Of a stretch of 64,000 nucleotides of DNA, positions 52,978 to 64,000 are shown one piece after another. The position numbers were made by a program, and so were the translations under genes. The DNA is taken from contig OY783192.1 of the NCBI GenBank assembly GCA_963678675.1, forward strand, positions 30,395,487-30,459,486. Reading direction: 5' to 3'. Every line of letters starts with the position of its first letter. Position 1 is the first letter of the stretch. This DNA is from Xiphydria camelus (lineage: Eukaryota > Arthropoda > Insecta > Hymenoptera > Xiphydriidae). The notes beneath the pieces were generated by a model that saw only the letters and a list, made by a program, of their open reading frames with translations, was not told the origin of the DNA and did no database searches.

Positions 52978-53442
52978 GCACGGTTATTTGGTCGAAATCT
53001 CAAAGGAAATATGAAATAACGCTGATTTTGTGTATAAACAAATTTTTTTTTCCGCAAGAAATCATCGATATCTCGGTGTTCCGTTGAGATTTCATCAATA
53101 AATATATCATTTTCGTAATCAGCGCGAAAAAATACATAAGATAGGATGGTCGAGAATTCGATTCCAGAGATTTCGATTTTTGCGAAAAATCGCATTTTCT
53201 GTAAGGTCCCGACCTGACAGAAATTGTCAATTTTTTCGAAAAATGAAAATCTTCGGAATTGGAATCTCGACCACCCTATCCGATGTATTGTTTTACGCTG
53301 ATTCCGAAAAGCACGGTTATTTGGTCGAAATCTCAAAGGAAATATGAAATAACGCTGATTTTGTGTATAAACAAATTTTTTTTTCCGCAAGAAATCATCG
53401 ATATCTCGGTGTTCCGTTGAGATTTCCTCAATAAATCTATCA

Positions 53443-53622
53443 TTTTCGTAATCAGCGCGAAAAAATACATAAGATAGGATGGTCGAGAATTCGATTCCAG
53501 AGATTTCGATTTTTGCGAAAAATCTAAGGGGTATGCCTTAGATTTTTTGCAAAAATCGAAATCTCTGGAATCGAATTCTGGATCACCCTATCTTATGTAT
53601 TTTTTTACGCTGATTCCGAAAA
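53443..53622. repeat. Hairpin-type 312-bp unit, single
   Basis: A single dyad, one 333-bp unit after the pair (645-bp step). Confidence 0.93.
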
Positions 53623-54420
53623 GCACGGTTATTTGGTCGAAATCTCAAAGGAAATATGAAATAACGCTGATTTTGTGTATAAAGAAATTTTTCTTTCCGC
53701 AAGAAATCATCGATATCTCGGTGTTCCGTTGAGATTTCCTCAATAAATCTATCATTTTCGTAATCAGCGCGAAAAAATACATAATATAGGATGGTCGAGA
53801 ATTCGATCCCAGAGATTTCGATTTTTGCGAAAAATCGCATTTTCTGTAAGGTCCCGACCTTACAGAAATTGTCAATTTTTTCGAAAAATGAAAATCTTCG
53901 GAATTGGAATCTCGACCACCCTATCCGATGTATTTTTTTACGCTGATTCCGAAAAGCACGGTTATTTGGTCGAAATCTCAAAGGAAATATGAAATAACGC
54001 TGATTTTGTGTATAAAAAAAATATTTTTTCCGCAAGAAATCATCGATATCTCGGTGTTCCGTTGAGATTTCCTCAATAAATCTATCATTTTCGTAATCAG
54101 CGCGAAAAAATACATAAGATAGGATGGTCGAGAATTCGATTCCAGAGATTTCGATTTTTGCGAAAAATCGCATTTTCTGTAAGGTCCCGACCTTACAGAA
54201 ATTGTCAATTTTTTCGAAAAATGAAAATCTTCGGAATTGGAATCTCGACCACCCTATCCGATGTATTTTTTTACGCTGATTCCGAAAAGCACGGTTATTT
54301 GGTCGAAATCTCAAAGGAAATATGAAATAACGCTGATTTTGTGTATAAACAAATTTTTTTTTCCGCAAGAAATCATCGATATCTCGGTGTTCCGTTGAGA
54401 TTTCATCAATAAATATATCA

Positions 54421-54600
54421 TTTTCGTAATCAGCGCGAAAAAATACATAAGATAGGATGGTCGAGAATTCGATTCCAGAGATTTCGATTTTTGCGAAAAA
54501 TCTAAGGGGTATGCCTTAGATTTTTTGCAAAAATCGAAATCTCTGGAATCGAATTCTGGATCACCCTATCTTATGTATTTTTTTACGCTGATTCCGAAAA
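54421..54600. repeat. Hairpin-type 312-bp unit, single
   Basis: A single dyad that lies 978 bp from both neighbouring hairpins, in the spacer between the two 4892-offset copies. Confidence 0.93.
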
Positions 54601-55398
54601 GCACGGTTATTTGGTCGAAATCTCAAAGGAAATATGAAATAACGCTGATTTTGTGTATAAACAAATTTTTTTTTCCGCAAGAAATCATCGATATCTCGGT
54701 GTTCCGTTGAGATTTCCTCAATAAATCTATCATTTTCGTAATCAGCGCGAAAAAATACATAAGATAGGATGGTCGAGAATTCGATTCCAGAGATTTCGAT
54801 TTTTGCGAAAAATCGCATTTTCTGTAAGGTCCCGACCTGACAGAAATTGTCAATTTTTTCGAAAAATGAAAATCTTCGGAATTGGAATCTCGACCACCCT
54901 ATCCGATGTATTTTTTTACGCTGATTCCGAAAAGCACGGTTATTTGGTCGAAATCTCAAAGGAAATATGAAATAACGCTGATTTTGTGTATAAAGAAATT
55001 TTTCTTTCCGCAAGAAATCATCGATATCTCGGTGTTCCGTTGAGATTTCCTCAATAAATCTATCATTTTCGTAATCAGCGCGAAAAAATACATAAGATAG
55101 GATGGTCGAGAATTCGATTCCAGAGATTTCGATTTTTGCGAAAAATCGCATTTTCTGTAAGGTCCCGACCTGACAGAAATTGTCAATTTTTTCGAAAAAT
55201 GAAAATCTTCGGAATTGGAATCTCGACCACCCTATCCGATGTATTTTTTTACGCTGATTCCGAAAAGCACGGTTATTTGGTCGAAATCTCAAAGGAAATA
55301 TGAAATAACGCTGATTTTGTGTATAAACAAATTTTTTTTTCCGCAAGAAATCATCGATATCTCGGTGTTCCGTTGAGATTTCCTCAATAAATCTATCA

Positions 55399-55578
55399 TT
55401 TTCGTAATCAGCGCGAAAAAATACATAAGATAGGATGGTCGAGAATTCGATTCCAGAGATTTCGATTTTTGCGAAAAATCTAAGGGGTATGCCTTAGATT
55501 TTTTGCAAAAATCGAAATCTCTGGAATCGAATTCTGGATCACCCTATCTTATGTATTTTTTTACGCTGATTCCGAAAA
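55399..55578. repeat. Hairpin-type 312-bp unit, single
   Basis: A single dyad and the duplicate of 50507-50686. Confidence 0.93.
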
Positions 55579-57377
55579 GCACGGTTATTTGGTCGAAATC
55601 TCAAAGGAAATATGAAATAACGCTGATTTTGTGTATAAACAAATTTTTTTTTCCGCAAGAAATCATCGATATCTCGGTGTTCCGTTGAGATTTCCTCAAT
55701 AAATCTATCATTTTCGTAATCAGCGCGAAAAAATACATAAGATAGGATGGTCGAGAATTCGATTCCAGAGATTTCGATTTTTGCGAAAAATCGCATTTTC
55801 TGTAAGGTCCCGACCTGACAGAAATTGTCAATTTTTTCGAAAAATGAAAATCTTCGGAATTGGAATCTCGACCACCCTATCCGATGTATTTTTTTACGCT
55901 GATTCCGAAAAGCACGGTTATTTGGTCGAAATCTCAAAGGAAATATGAAATAACGCTGATTTTGTGTATAAACAAATTTTTTTTTCCGCAAGAAATCATC
56001 GATATCTCGGTGTTCCGTTGAGATTTCCTCAATAAATCTATCATTTTCGTAATCAGCGCGAAAAAATACATAAGATAGGATGGTCGAGAATTCGATTCCA
56101 GAGATTTCGATTTTTGCGAAAAATCGCATTTTCTGTAAGGTCCCGACCTTACAGAAATTGTCAATTTTTTCGAAAAATGAAAATCTTCGGAATTGGAATC
56201 TCGACCACCCTATCCGATGTATTGTTTTACGCTGATTCCGAAAAGCACGGTTATTTGGTCGAAATCTCAAAGGAAATATGAAATAACGCTGATTTTGTGT
56301 ATAAACAAATTTTTTTTTCCGCAAGAAATCATCGATATCTCGGTGTTCCGTTGAGATTTCCTCAATAAATCTATCATTTTCGTAATCAGCGCGAAAAAAT
56401 ACATAAGATAGGATGGTCGAGAATTCGATTCCAGAGATTTCGATTTTTGCGAAAAATCGCATTTTCTGTAAGGTCCCGACCTGACAGAAATTGTCAATTT
56501 TTCCGAAAAATGAAAATCTTCGGAATTGGAATCTCGACCACCCTATCCGATGTATTTTTTTACGCTGATTCCGAAAAGCACGGTTATTTGGTCGAAATCT
56601 CAAAGGAAATATGAAATAACGCTGATTTTGTGTATAAAAAAAAATATTTTTTCCGCAAGAAATCATCGATATCTCGGTGTTCCGTTGAGATTTCCTCAAT
56701 AAATCTATCATTTTCGTAATCAGCGCGAAAAAATACATAAGATAGGATGGTCGAGAATTCGATTCCAGAGATTTCGATTTTTGCGAAAAATCGCATTTTC
56801 TGTAAGGTCCCGACCTTACAGAAATTGTCAATTTTTTCGAAAAATGAAAATCTTCGGAATTGGAATCTCGACCACCCTATCCGATGTATTTTTTTACGCT
56901 GATTCCGAAAAGCACGGTTATTTGGTCGAAATCTCAAAGGAAATATGAAATAACGCTGATTTTGTGTATAAAAAAAAATATTTTTTCCGCAAGAAATCAT
57001 CGATATCTCGGTGTTCCGTTGAGATTTCCTCAATAAATCTATCATTTTCGTAATCAGCGCGAAAAAATACATAAGATAGGATGGTCGAGAATTCGATTCC
57101 AGAGATTTCGATTTTTGCGAAAAATCGCATTTTCTGTAAGGTCCCGACCTTACAGAAATTGTCAATTTTTTCGAAAAATGAAAATCTTCGGAATTGGAAT
57201 CTCGACCACCCTATCCGATGTATTGTTTTACGCTGATTCCGAAAAGCACGGTTATTTGGTCGAAATCTCAAAGGAAATATGAAATAACGCTGATTTTGTG
57301 TATAAACAAATTTTTTTTTCCGCAAGAAATCATCGATATCTCGGTGTTCCGTTGAGATTTCCTCAATAAATCTATCA

Positions 57378-57869
57378 TTTTCGTAATCAGCGCGAAAAAA
57401 TACATAAGATAGGATGGTCGAGAATTCGATTCCAGAGATTTCGATTTTTGCGAAAAATCTAAGGGGTATGCCTTAGATTTTTTGCAAAAATCGAAATCTC
57501 TGGAATCGAATTCTGGATCACCCTATCTTATGTATTTTTTTACGCTGATTCCGAAAAGCACGGTTATTTGGTCGAAATCTCAAAGGAAATATGAAATAAC
57601 GCTGATTTTGTGTATAAACAAATTTTTTTTTCCGCAAGAAATCATCGATATCTCGGTGTTCCGTTGAGATTTCCTCAATAAATCTATCATTTTCGTAATC
57701 AGCGCGAAAAAATACATAAGATAGGATGGTCGAGAATTCGATTCCAGAGATTTCGATTTTTGCGAAAAATCTAAGGGGTATGCCTTAGATTTTTTGCAAA
57801 AATCGAAATCTCTGGAATCGAATTCTGGATCACCCTATCTTATGTATTTTTTTACGCTGATTCCGAAAA
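57378..57869. repeat. Hairpin-type 312-bp units, tandem pair
   Basis: Dyads lie at 57378-57557 and 57690-57869. This duplicates 52486-52977 at an offset of 4892. Confidence 0.94.
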
Positions 57870-58334
57870 GCACGGTTATTTGGTCGAAATCTCAAAGGAA
57901 ATATGAAATAACGCTGATTTTGTGTATAAACAAATTTTTTTTTCCGCAAGAAATCATCGATATCTCGGTGTTCCGTTGAGATTTCATCAATAAATATATC
58001 ATTTTCGTAATCAGCGCGAAAAAATACATAAGATAGGATGGTCGAGAATTCGATTCCAGAGATTTCGATTTTTGCGAAAAATCGCATTTTCTGTAAGGTC
58101 CCGACCTGACAGAAATTGTCAATTTTTTCGAAAAATGAAAATCTTCGGAATTGGAATCTCGACCACCCTATCCGATGTATTGTTTTACGCTGATTCCGAA
58201 AAGCACGGTTATTTGGTCGAAATCTCAAAGGAAATATGAAATAACGCTGATTTTGTGTATAAACAAATTTTTTTTTCCGCAAGAAATCATCGATATCTCG
58301 GTGTTCCGTTGAGATTTCCTCAATAAATCTATCA

Positions 58335-58514
58335 TTTTCGTAATCAGCGCGAAAAAATACATAAGATAGGATGGTCGAGAATTCGATTCCAGAGATTTCG
58401 ATTTTTGCGAAAAATCTAAGGGGTATGCCTTAGATTTTTTGCAAAAATCGAAATCTCTGGAATCGAATTCTGGATCACCCTATCTTATGTATTTTTTTAC
58501 GCTGATTCCGAAAA
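58335..58514. repeat. Hairpin-type 312-bp unit, single
   Basis: A single dyad and the duplicate of 53443-53622. The next unit carries AAAACATAAG for AATACATAAG. Confidence 0.93.
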
Positions 58515-59645
58515 GCACGGTTATTTGGTCGAAATCTCAAAGGAAATATGAAATAACGCTGATTTTGTGTATAAAGAAATTTTTCTTTCCGCAAGAAATC
58601 ATCGATATCTCGGTGTTCCGTTGAGATTTCCTCAATAAATCTATCATTTTCGTAATCAGCGCGAAAAAAAACATAAGATAGGATGGTCGAGAATTCGATT
58701 CCAGAGATTTCGATTTTTGCGAAAAATCGCATTTTCTGTAAGGTCCCGACCTTACAGAAATTGTCAATTTTTTCGAAAAATGAAAATCTTCGGAATTGGA
58801 ATCTCGACCACCCTATCCGATGTATTTTTTTACGCTGATTCCGAAAAGCACGGTTATTTGGTCGAAATCTCAAAGGAAATATGAAATAACGCTGATTTTG
58901 TGTATAAAAAAAATATTTTTTCCGCAAGAAATCATCGATATCTCGGTGTTCCGTTGAGATTTCCTCAATAAATCTATCATTTTCGTAATCAGCGCGAAAA
59001 AATACATAAGATAGGATGGTCGAGAATTCGATTCCAGAGATTTCGATTTTTGCGAAAAATCGCATTTTCTGTAAGGTCCCGACCTTACAGAAATTGTCAA
59101 TTTTTTCGAAAAATGAAAATCTTCGGAATTGGAATCTCGACCACCCTATCCGATGTATTTTTTTACGCTGATTCCGAAAAGCACGGTTATTTGGTCGAAA
59201 TCTCAAAGGAAATATGAAATAACGCTGATTTTGTGTATAAACAAATTTTTTTTTCCGCAAGAAATCATCGATATCTCGGTGTTCCGTTGAGATTTCATCA
59301 ATAAATATATCATTTTCGTAATCAGCGCGAAAAAATACATAAGATAGGATGGTCGAGAATTCGATTCCAGAGATTTCGATTTTTGCGAAAAATCGCATTT
59401 TCTGTAAGGTCCCGACCTTACAGAAATTGTCAATTTTTTCGAAAAATGAAAATCTTCGGAATTGGAATCTCGACCACCCTACCCGATGTATTTTTTTACG
59501 CTGATTCCGAAAAGCACGGTTATTTGGTCGAAATCTCAAAGGAAATATGAAATAACGCTGATTTTGTGTATAAAGAAATTTTTCTTTCCGCAAGAAATCA
59601 TCGATATCTCGGTGTTCCGTTGAGATTTCATCAATAAATATATCA

Positions 59646-59825
59646 TTTTCGTAATCAGCGCGAAAAAATACAGAAGATAGGATGGTCGAGAATTCGATTC
59701 CAGAGATTTCGATTTTTGCGAAAAATCTAAGGGGTATGCCTTAGATTTTTTGCAAAAATCGAAATCTCTGGAATCGAATTCTGGATCACCCTATCTTATG
59801 TATTTTTTTACGCTGATTCCGAAAA
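59646..59825. repeat. Hairpin-type 312-bp unit, single
   Basis: A single dyad whose left arm has TACAGAAG for TACATAAG near 59672. It is shared only with 61623-61802 among the hairpins and adds one mismatch to the stem. Confidence 0.93.
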
Positions 59826-61622
59826 GCACGGTTATTTGGTCGAAATCTCAAAGGAAATATGAAATAACGCTGATTTTGTGTATAAACAAATTTTTTTTTC
59901 CGCAAGAAATCATCGATATCTCGGTGTTCCGTTGAGATTTCCTCAATAAATCTATCATTTTCGTAATCAGCGCGAAAAAATACATAAGATAGGATGGTCG
60001 AGAATTCGATTCCAGAGATTTCGATTTTTGCGAAAAATCGCATTTTCTGTAAGGTCCCGACCTTACAGAAATTGTCAATTTTTTCGAAAAATGAAAATCT
60101 TCGGAATTGGAATCTCGACCACCCTATCCGATGTATTTTTTTACGCTGATTCCGAAAAGCACGGTTATTTGGTCGAAATCTCAAAGGAAATATGAAATAA
60201 CGCTGATTTTGTGTATAAAAAAAATATTTTTTCCGCAAGAAATCATCGATATCTCGGTGTTCCGTTGAGATTTCCTCAATAAATCTATCATTTTCGTAAT
60301 CAGCGCGAAAAAATACATAAGATAGGATGGTCGAGAATTCGATTCCAGAGATTTCGATTTTTGCGAAAAATCGCATTTTCTGTAAGGTCCCGACCTTACA
60401 GAAATTGTCAATTTTTTCGAAAAATGAAAATCTTCGGAATTGGAATCTCGACCACCCTATCCGATGTATTTTTTTACGCTGATTCCGAAAAGCACGGTTA
60501 TTTGGTCGAAATCTCAAAGGAAATATGAAATAACGCTGATTTTGTGTATAAACAAATTTTTTTTTCCGCAAGAAATCATCGATATCTCGGTGTTCCGTTG
60601 AGATTTCATCAATAAATATATCATTTTCGTAATCAGCGCGAAAAAATACATAAGATAGGATGGTCGAGAATTCGATTCCAGAGATTTCGATTTTTGCGAA
60701 AAATCGCATTTTCTGTAAGGTCCCGACCTTACAGAAATTGTCAATTTTTTCGAAAAATGAAAATCTTCGGAATTGGAATCTCGACCACCCTATCCGATGT
60801 ATTTTTTTACGCTGATTCCGAAAAGCACGGTTATTTGGTCGAAATCTCAAAGGAAATATGAAATAACGCTGATTTTGTGTATAAAAAAAATATTTTTTCC
60901 GCAAGAAATCATCGATATCTCGGTGTTCCGTTGAGATTTCCTCAATAAATCTATCATTTTCGTAATCAGCGCGAAAAAATACATAAGATAGGATGGTCGA
61001 GAATTCGATTCCAGAGATTTCGATTTTTGCGAAAAATCGCATTTTCTGTAAGGTCCCGACCTTACAGAAATTGTCAATTTTTTCGAAAAATGAAAATCTT
61101 CGGAATTGGAATCTCGACCACCCTATCCGATGTATTTTTTTACGCTGATTCCGAAAAGCACGGTTATTTGGTCGAAATCTCAAAGGAAATATGAAATAAC
61201 GCTGATTTTGTGTATAAACAAATTTTTTTTTCCGCAAGAAATCATCGATATCTCGGTGTTCCGTTGAGATTTCATCAATAAATATATCATTTTCGTAATC
61301 AGCGCGAAAAAATACATAAGATAGGATGGTCGAGAATTCGATTCCAGAGATTTCGATTTTTGCGAAAAATCGCATTTTCTGTAAGGTCCCGACCTTACAG
61401 AAATTGTCAATCTTTTCGAAAAATGAAAATCTTCGGAATTGGAATCTCGACCACCCTACCCGATGTATTTTTTTACGCTGATTCCGAAAAGCACGGTTAT
61501 TTGGTCGAAATCTCAAAGGAAATATGAAATAACGCTGATTTTGTGTATAAAGAAATTTTTCTTTCCGCAAGAAATCATCGATATCTCGGTGTTCCGTTGA
61601 GATTTCATCAATAAATATATCA

Positions 61623-61802
61623 TTTTCGTAATCAGCGCGAAAAAATACAGAAGATAGGATGGTCGAGAATTCGATTCCAGAGATTTCGATTTTTGCGAAA
61701 AATCTAAGGGGTATGCCTTAGATTTTTTGCAAAAATCGAAATCTCTGGAATCGAATTCTGGATCACCCTATCTTATGTATTTTTTTACGCTGATTCCGAA
61801 AA
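61623..61802. repeat. Hairpin-type 312-bp unit, single (last in window)
   Basis: A single dyad with TACAGAAG in its left arm, the duplicate of 59646-59825 at an offset of 1977. Confidence 0.93.
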
Positions 61803-64000
61803 GCACGGTTATTTGGTCGAAATCTCAAAGGAAATATGAAATAACGCTGATTTTGTGTATAAACAAATTTTTTTTTCCGCAAGAAATCATCGATATCTCG
61901 GTGTTCCGTTGAGATTTCCTCAATAAATCTATCATTTTCGTAATCAGCGCGAAAAAATACATAAGATAGGATGGTCGAGAATTCGATTCCAGAGATTTCG
62001 ATTTTTGCGAAAAATCGCATTTTCTGTAAGGTCCCGACCTTACAGAAATTGTCAATTTTTTCGAAAAATGAAAATCTTCGGAATTGGAATCTCGACCACC
62101 CTATCCGATGTATTTTTTTACGCTGATTCCGAAAAGCACGGTTATTTGGTCGAAATCTCAAAGGAAATATGAAATAACGCTGATTTTGTGTATAAACAAA
62201 TTTTTTTTTTCCGCAAGAAATCATCGATATCTCGGTGTTCCGTTGAGATTTCATCAATAAATATATCATTTTCGTAATCAGCGCGAAAAAATACATAAGA
62301 TAGGATGGTCGAGAATTCGATTCCAGAGATTTCGATTTTTGCGAAAAATCGCATTTTCTGTAAGGTCCCGACCTGACAGAAATTGTCAATTTTTTCGAAA
62401 AATGAAAATCTTCGGAATTGGAATCTCGACCACCCTATCCGATGTATTTTTTTACGCTGATTCCGAAAAGCACGGTTATTTGGTCGAAATCTCAAAGGAA
62501 ATATGAAATAACGCTGATTTTGTGTATAAACAAATTTTTTTTTCCGCAAGAAATCATCGATATCTCGGTGTTCCGTTGAGATTTCATCAATAAATATATC
62601 ATTTTCGTAATCAGCGCGAGAAAATACATAAGATAGGATGGTCGAGAATTCGATTCCAGAGATTTCGATTTTTGCGAAAAATCGCATTTTCTGTAAGGTC
62701 CCGACCTGACAGAAATTGTCAATTTTTTCGAAAAATGAAAATCTTCGGAATTGGAATCTCGACCACCCTATCCGATGTATTTTTTTACGCTGATTCCGAA
62801 AAGCACGGTTATTTGGTCGAAATCTCAAAGGAAATATGAAATAACGCTGATTTTGTGTATAAACAAATTTTTTTTTCCGCAAGAAATCATCGATATCTCG
62901 GTGTTCCGTTGAGATTTCATCAATAAATATATCATTTTCGTAATCAGCGCGAGAAAATACATAAGATAGGATGGTCGAGAATTCGATTCCAGAGATTTCG
63001 ATTTTTGCGAAAAATCGCATTTTCTGTAAGGTCCCGACCTTACAGAAATTGACAATTTTTTCGAAAAATGAAAATCTTCGGAATTGGAATCTCGACCACC
63101 CTATCCGATGTATTTTTTTACGCTGATTCCGAAAAGCACGGTTATTTGGTCGAAATCTCAAAGGAAATATGAAATAACGCTGATTTTGTGTATAAAGAAA
63201 TTTTTCTTTCCGCAAGAAATCATCGATATCTCGGTGTTCCGTTGAGATTTCCTCAATAAATCTATCATTTTCGTAATCAGCGCGAAAAAATACATAAGAT
63301 AGGATGGTCGAGAATTCGATTCCAGAGATTTCGATTTTTGCGAAAAATCGCATTTTCTGTAAGGTCCCGACCTTACAGAAATTGACAATTTTTTCGAAAA
63401 ATGAAAATCTTCGGAATTGGAATCTCGACCACCCTATCCGATGTATTTTTTTACGCTGATTCCGAAAAGCACGGTTATTTGGTCGAAATCTCAAAGGAAA
63501 TATGAAATAACGCTGATTTTGTGTATAAAGAAATTTTTTTTTCCGCAAGATATCATCGATATCTCGGTGTTCCGTTGAGATTTCATCAATAAATATATCA
63601 TTTTCGTAATCAGCGCGAAAAAATACATAAGATAGGATGGTCGAGAATTCGATTCCAGAGATTTCGATTTTTGCGAAAAATCGCATTTTCTGTAAGGTCC
63701 CGACCTGACAGAAATTGTCAATTTTTTCGAAAAATGAAAATCTTCGGAATTGGAATCTCGACCACCCTATCCGATGTATTTTTTTACGCTGATTCCGAAA
63801 AGCACGGTTATTTGGTCGAAATCTCAAAGGAAATATGAAATAACGCTGATTTTGTGTATAAAGAAATTTTTTTTTCCGCAAGAAATCATCGATATCTCGG
63901 TGTTCCGTTGAGATTTCATCAATAAATATATCATTTTCGTAATCAGCGCGAAAAAATACATAAGATAGGATGGTCGAGAATTCGATTCCAGAGATTTCGA
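61803..64000. repeat. Array segment E: 333-bp monomers to the window end
   Basis: Standard units, one of 334 bp (extra T near 62205). GCGAGAAAATAC for GCGAAAAAATAC occurs near 62618 and 62951, 333 bp apart. AATTGACAATT occurs near 63050 and 63383, also one monomer apart, so single-monomer duplication or conversion is visible. One unit has CAAGATATCATCG near 63547. The final unit is cut by the window end, so the array continues beyond it. Confidence 0.92.

Larger units (their letters stand above)
49962..58669. repeat. Duplicated block, offset 4892 bp (15 monomers)
   Basis: About 49962-53777 (3.8 kb) recurs at about 54854-58669. The order of unit lengths is identical, including two successive 334-bp units (an extra A in the dyad 2 tract near 51744 and 52078; near 56636 and 56970) followed by a hairpin pair. 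TTTTTCCGAAAAATG occurs near 51609 and 56501. About 1.08 kb separates the copies. The match ends where CATAATATAGG at 53780 meets AAAACATAAG at 58672. Confidence 0.88.
58870..61825. repeat. Nested repeats, periods 1977 and 666 bp
   Basis: The run of units ending in the TACAGAAG hairpin (about 58.9-59.85 kb) recurs 1977 bp later (about 60.85-61.82 kb), with CCCTACCCGATG near 59478 and 61458. Within it, the two-monomer pair of an A-rich unit and a C/T unit with the ATC allele at about 60.18-60.85 kb recurs 666 bp later. A related module without a hairpin lies at about 49.07-49.9 kb. Confidence 0.82.
1..64000. repeat. Satellite DNA array, 333-bp monomer, fills the whole window
   Basis: Every base belongs to a tandemly repeated unit. 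Taking the unit start at the AGGATGG or AGGGTGG motif, the first monomers begin at 1, 334 and 667. Between 191 and 63823 there are 194 complete periods: 142 of 333 bp, 7 of 334, 2 of 332, 1 of 331, 3 of 328, 1 of 318, 34 of 312, 2 of 311 and 2 of 241, summing exactly to the distance. Monomers differ at a small set of recurring sites and are otherwise almost identical. All units run in the same direction. There is no unique spacer, gene or transposon inside. This is typical of eukaryotic heterochromatic satellite DNA; a centromeric role is possible but not shown by the sequence. Confidence 0.98.

Noticed and set aside
1..64000. CRISPR array
   Set aside because: The regular repetition covers the whole unit; there are no variable spacers of 30-40 bp and no neighbouring cas genes.
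1..64000. Bacterial or phage tandem repeat region
   Set aside because: 64 kb without any gene and with satellite-type higher-order structure does not fit a bacterial or phage genome.

Overview
The whole 64-kb window is one uninterrupted tandem satellite array. I see no gene, RNA gene, CRISPR array, transposon or unique sequence, and the array runs off both ends. Reading the period from one fixed point to the next gives 194 complete repeat periods: 142 of 333 bp, seven of 334, two of 332, one of 331, three of 328, one of 318, thirty-four of 312, two of 311 and two of 241. These lengths sum exactly to the distance they span. A representative monomer is about 36% G+C with about 22 CpG (hand count). 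The organism is a eukaryote. Abundant CpG in AT-rich DNA fits a lineage without heavy CpG methylation, such as many invertebrates, but I cannot name a species. Pericentromeric or centromeric heterochromatin is the likely setting, by inference.

The monomer is itself an inverted dimer. It has two centres of dyad symmetry, 167 and 166 bp apart (positions 67.5 and 234.5 of the first monomer), so the array is an alternation of about 166-bp half-units in opposite orientation. This length matches a nucleosome plus linker-histone particle. Because of the symmetry, conceptual translations of the two strands resemble each other.

Three length classes follow from this symmetry. The 333-bp class has diverged arms. 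Thirty-six 312/311-bp units have the right arm replaced by a near-copy of the left arm, giving hairpins with 87-bp arms matching at about 80 positions around a 6-nt loop. Two 241-bp units are explained by deletion of exactly 71 bp of such a hairpin tip at a 3-nt microhomology. Most other length changes also fall at one of the two dyad centres.

Layout: 1-4294, 333-bp units; 4295-4644, the two 241-bp units; 4645-6441, 333-bp units; 6442-13404, hairpin-rich block with internal duplications at offsets 4536 and 2580; 13405-25590, mostly 333-bp units with 1332-bp (4-mer) higher-order repeats and scattered hairpins; 25590-39690, three copies of a 14-monomer higher-order repeat of about 4.6 kb; 39690-46240, 333-bp units without hairpins, partly matching 2.1-4.3 kb; 46241-61802, regularly spaced hairpins with a duplicated block at offset 4892 and smaller 978-, 1977- and 666-bp repeats; 61803-64000, 333-bp units. 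The long minus-strand reading frames (up to 2078 codons) are by-products of a stop-poor monomer whose length is a multiple of three, and I do not annotate them as genes.
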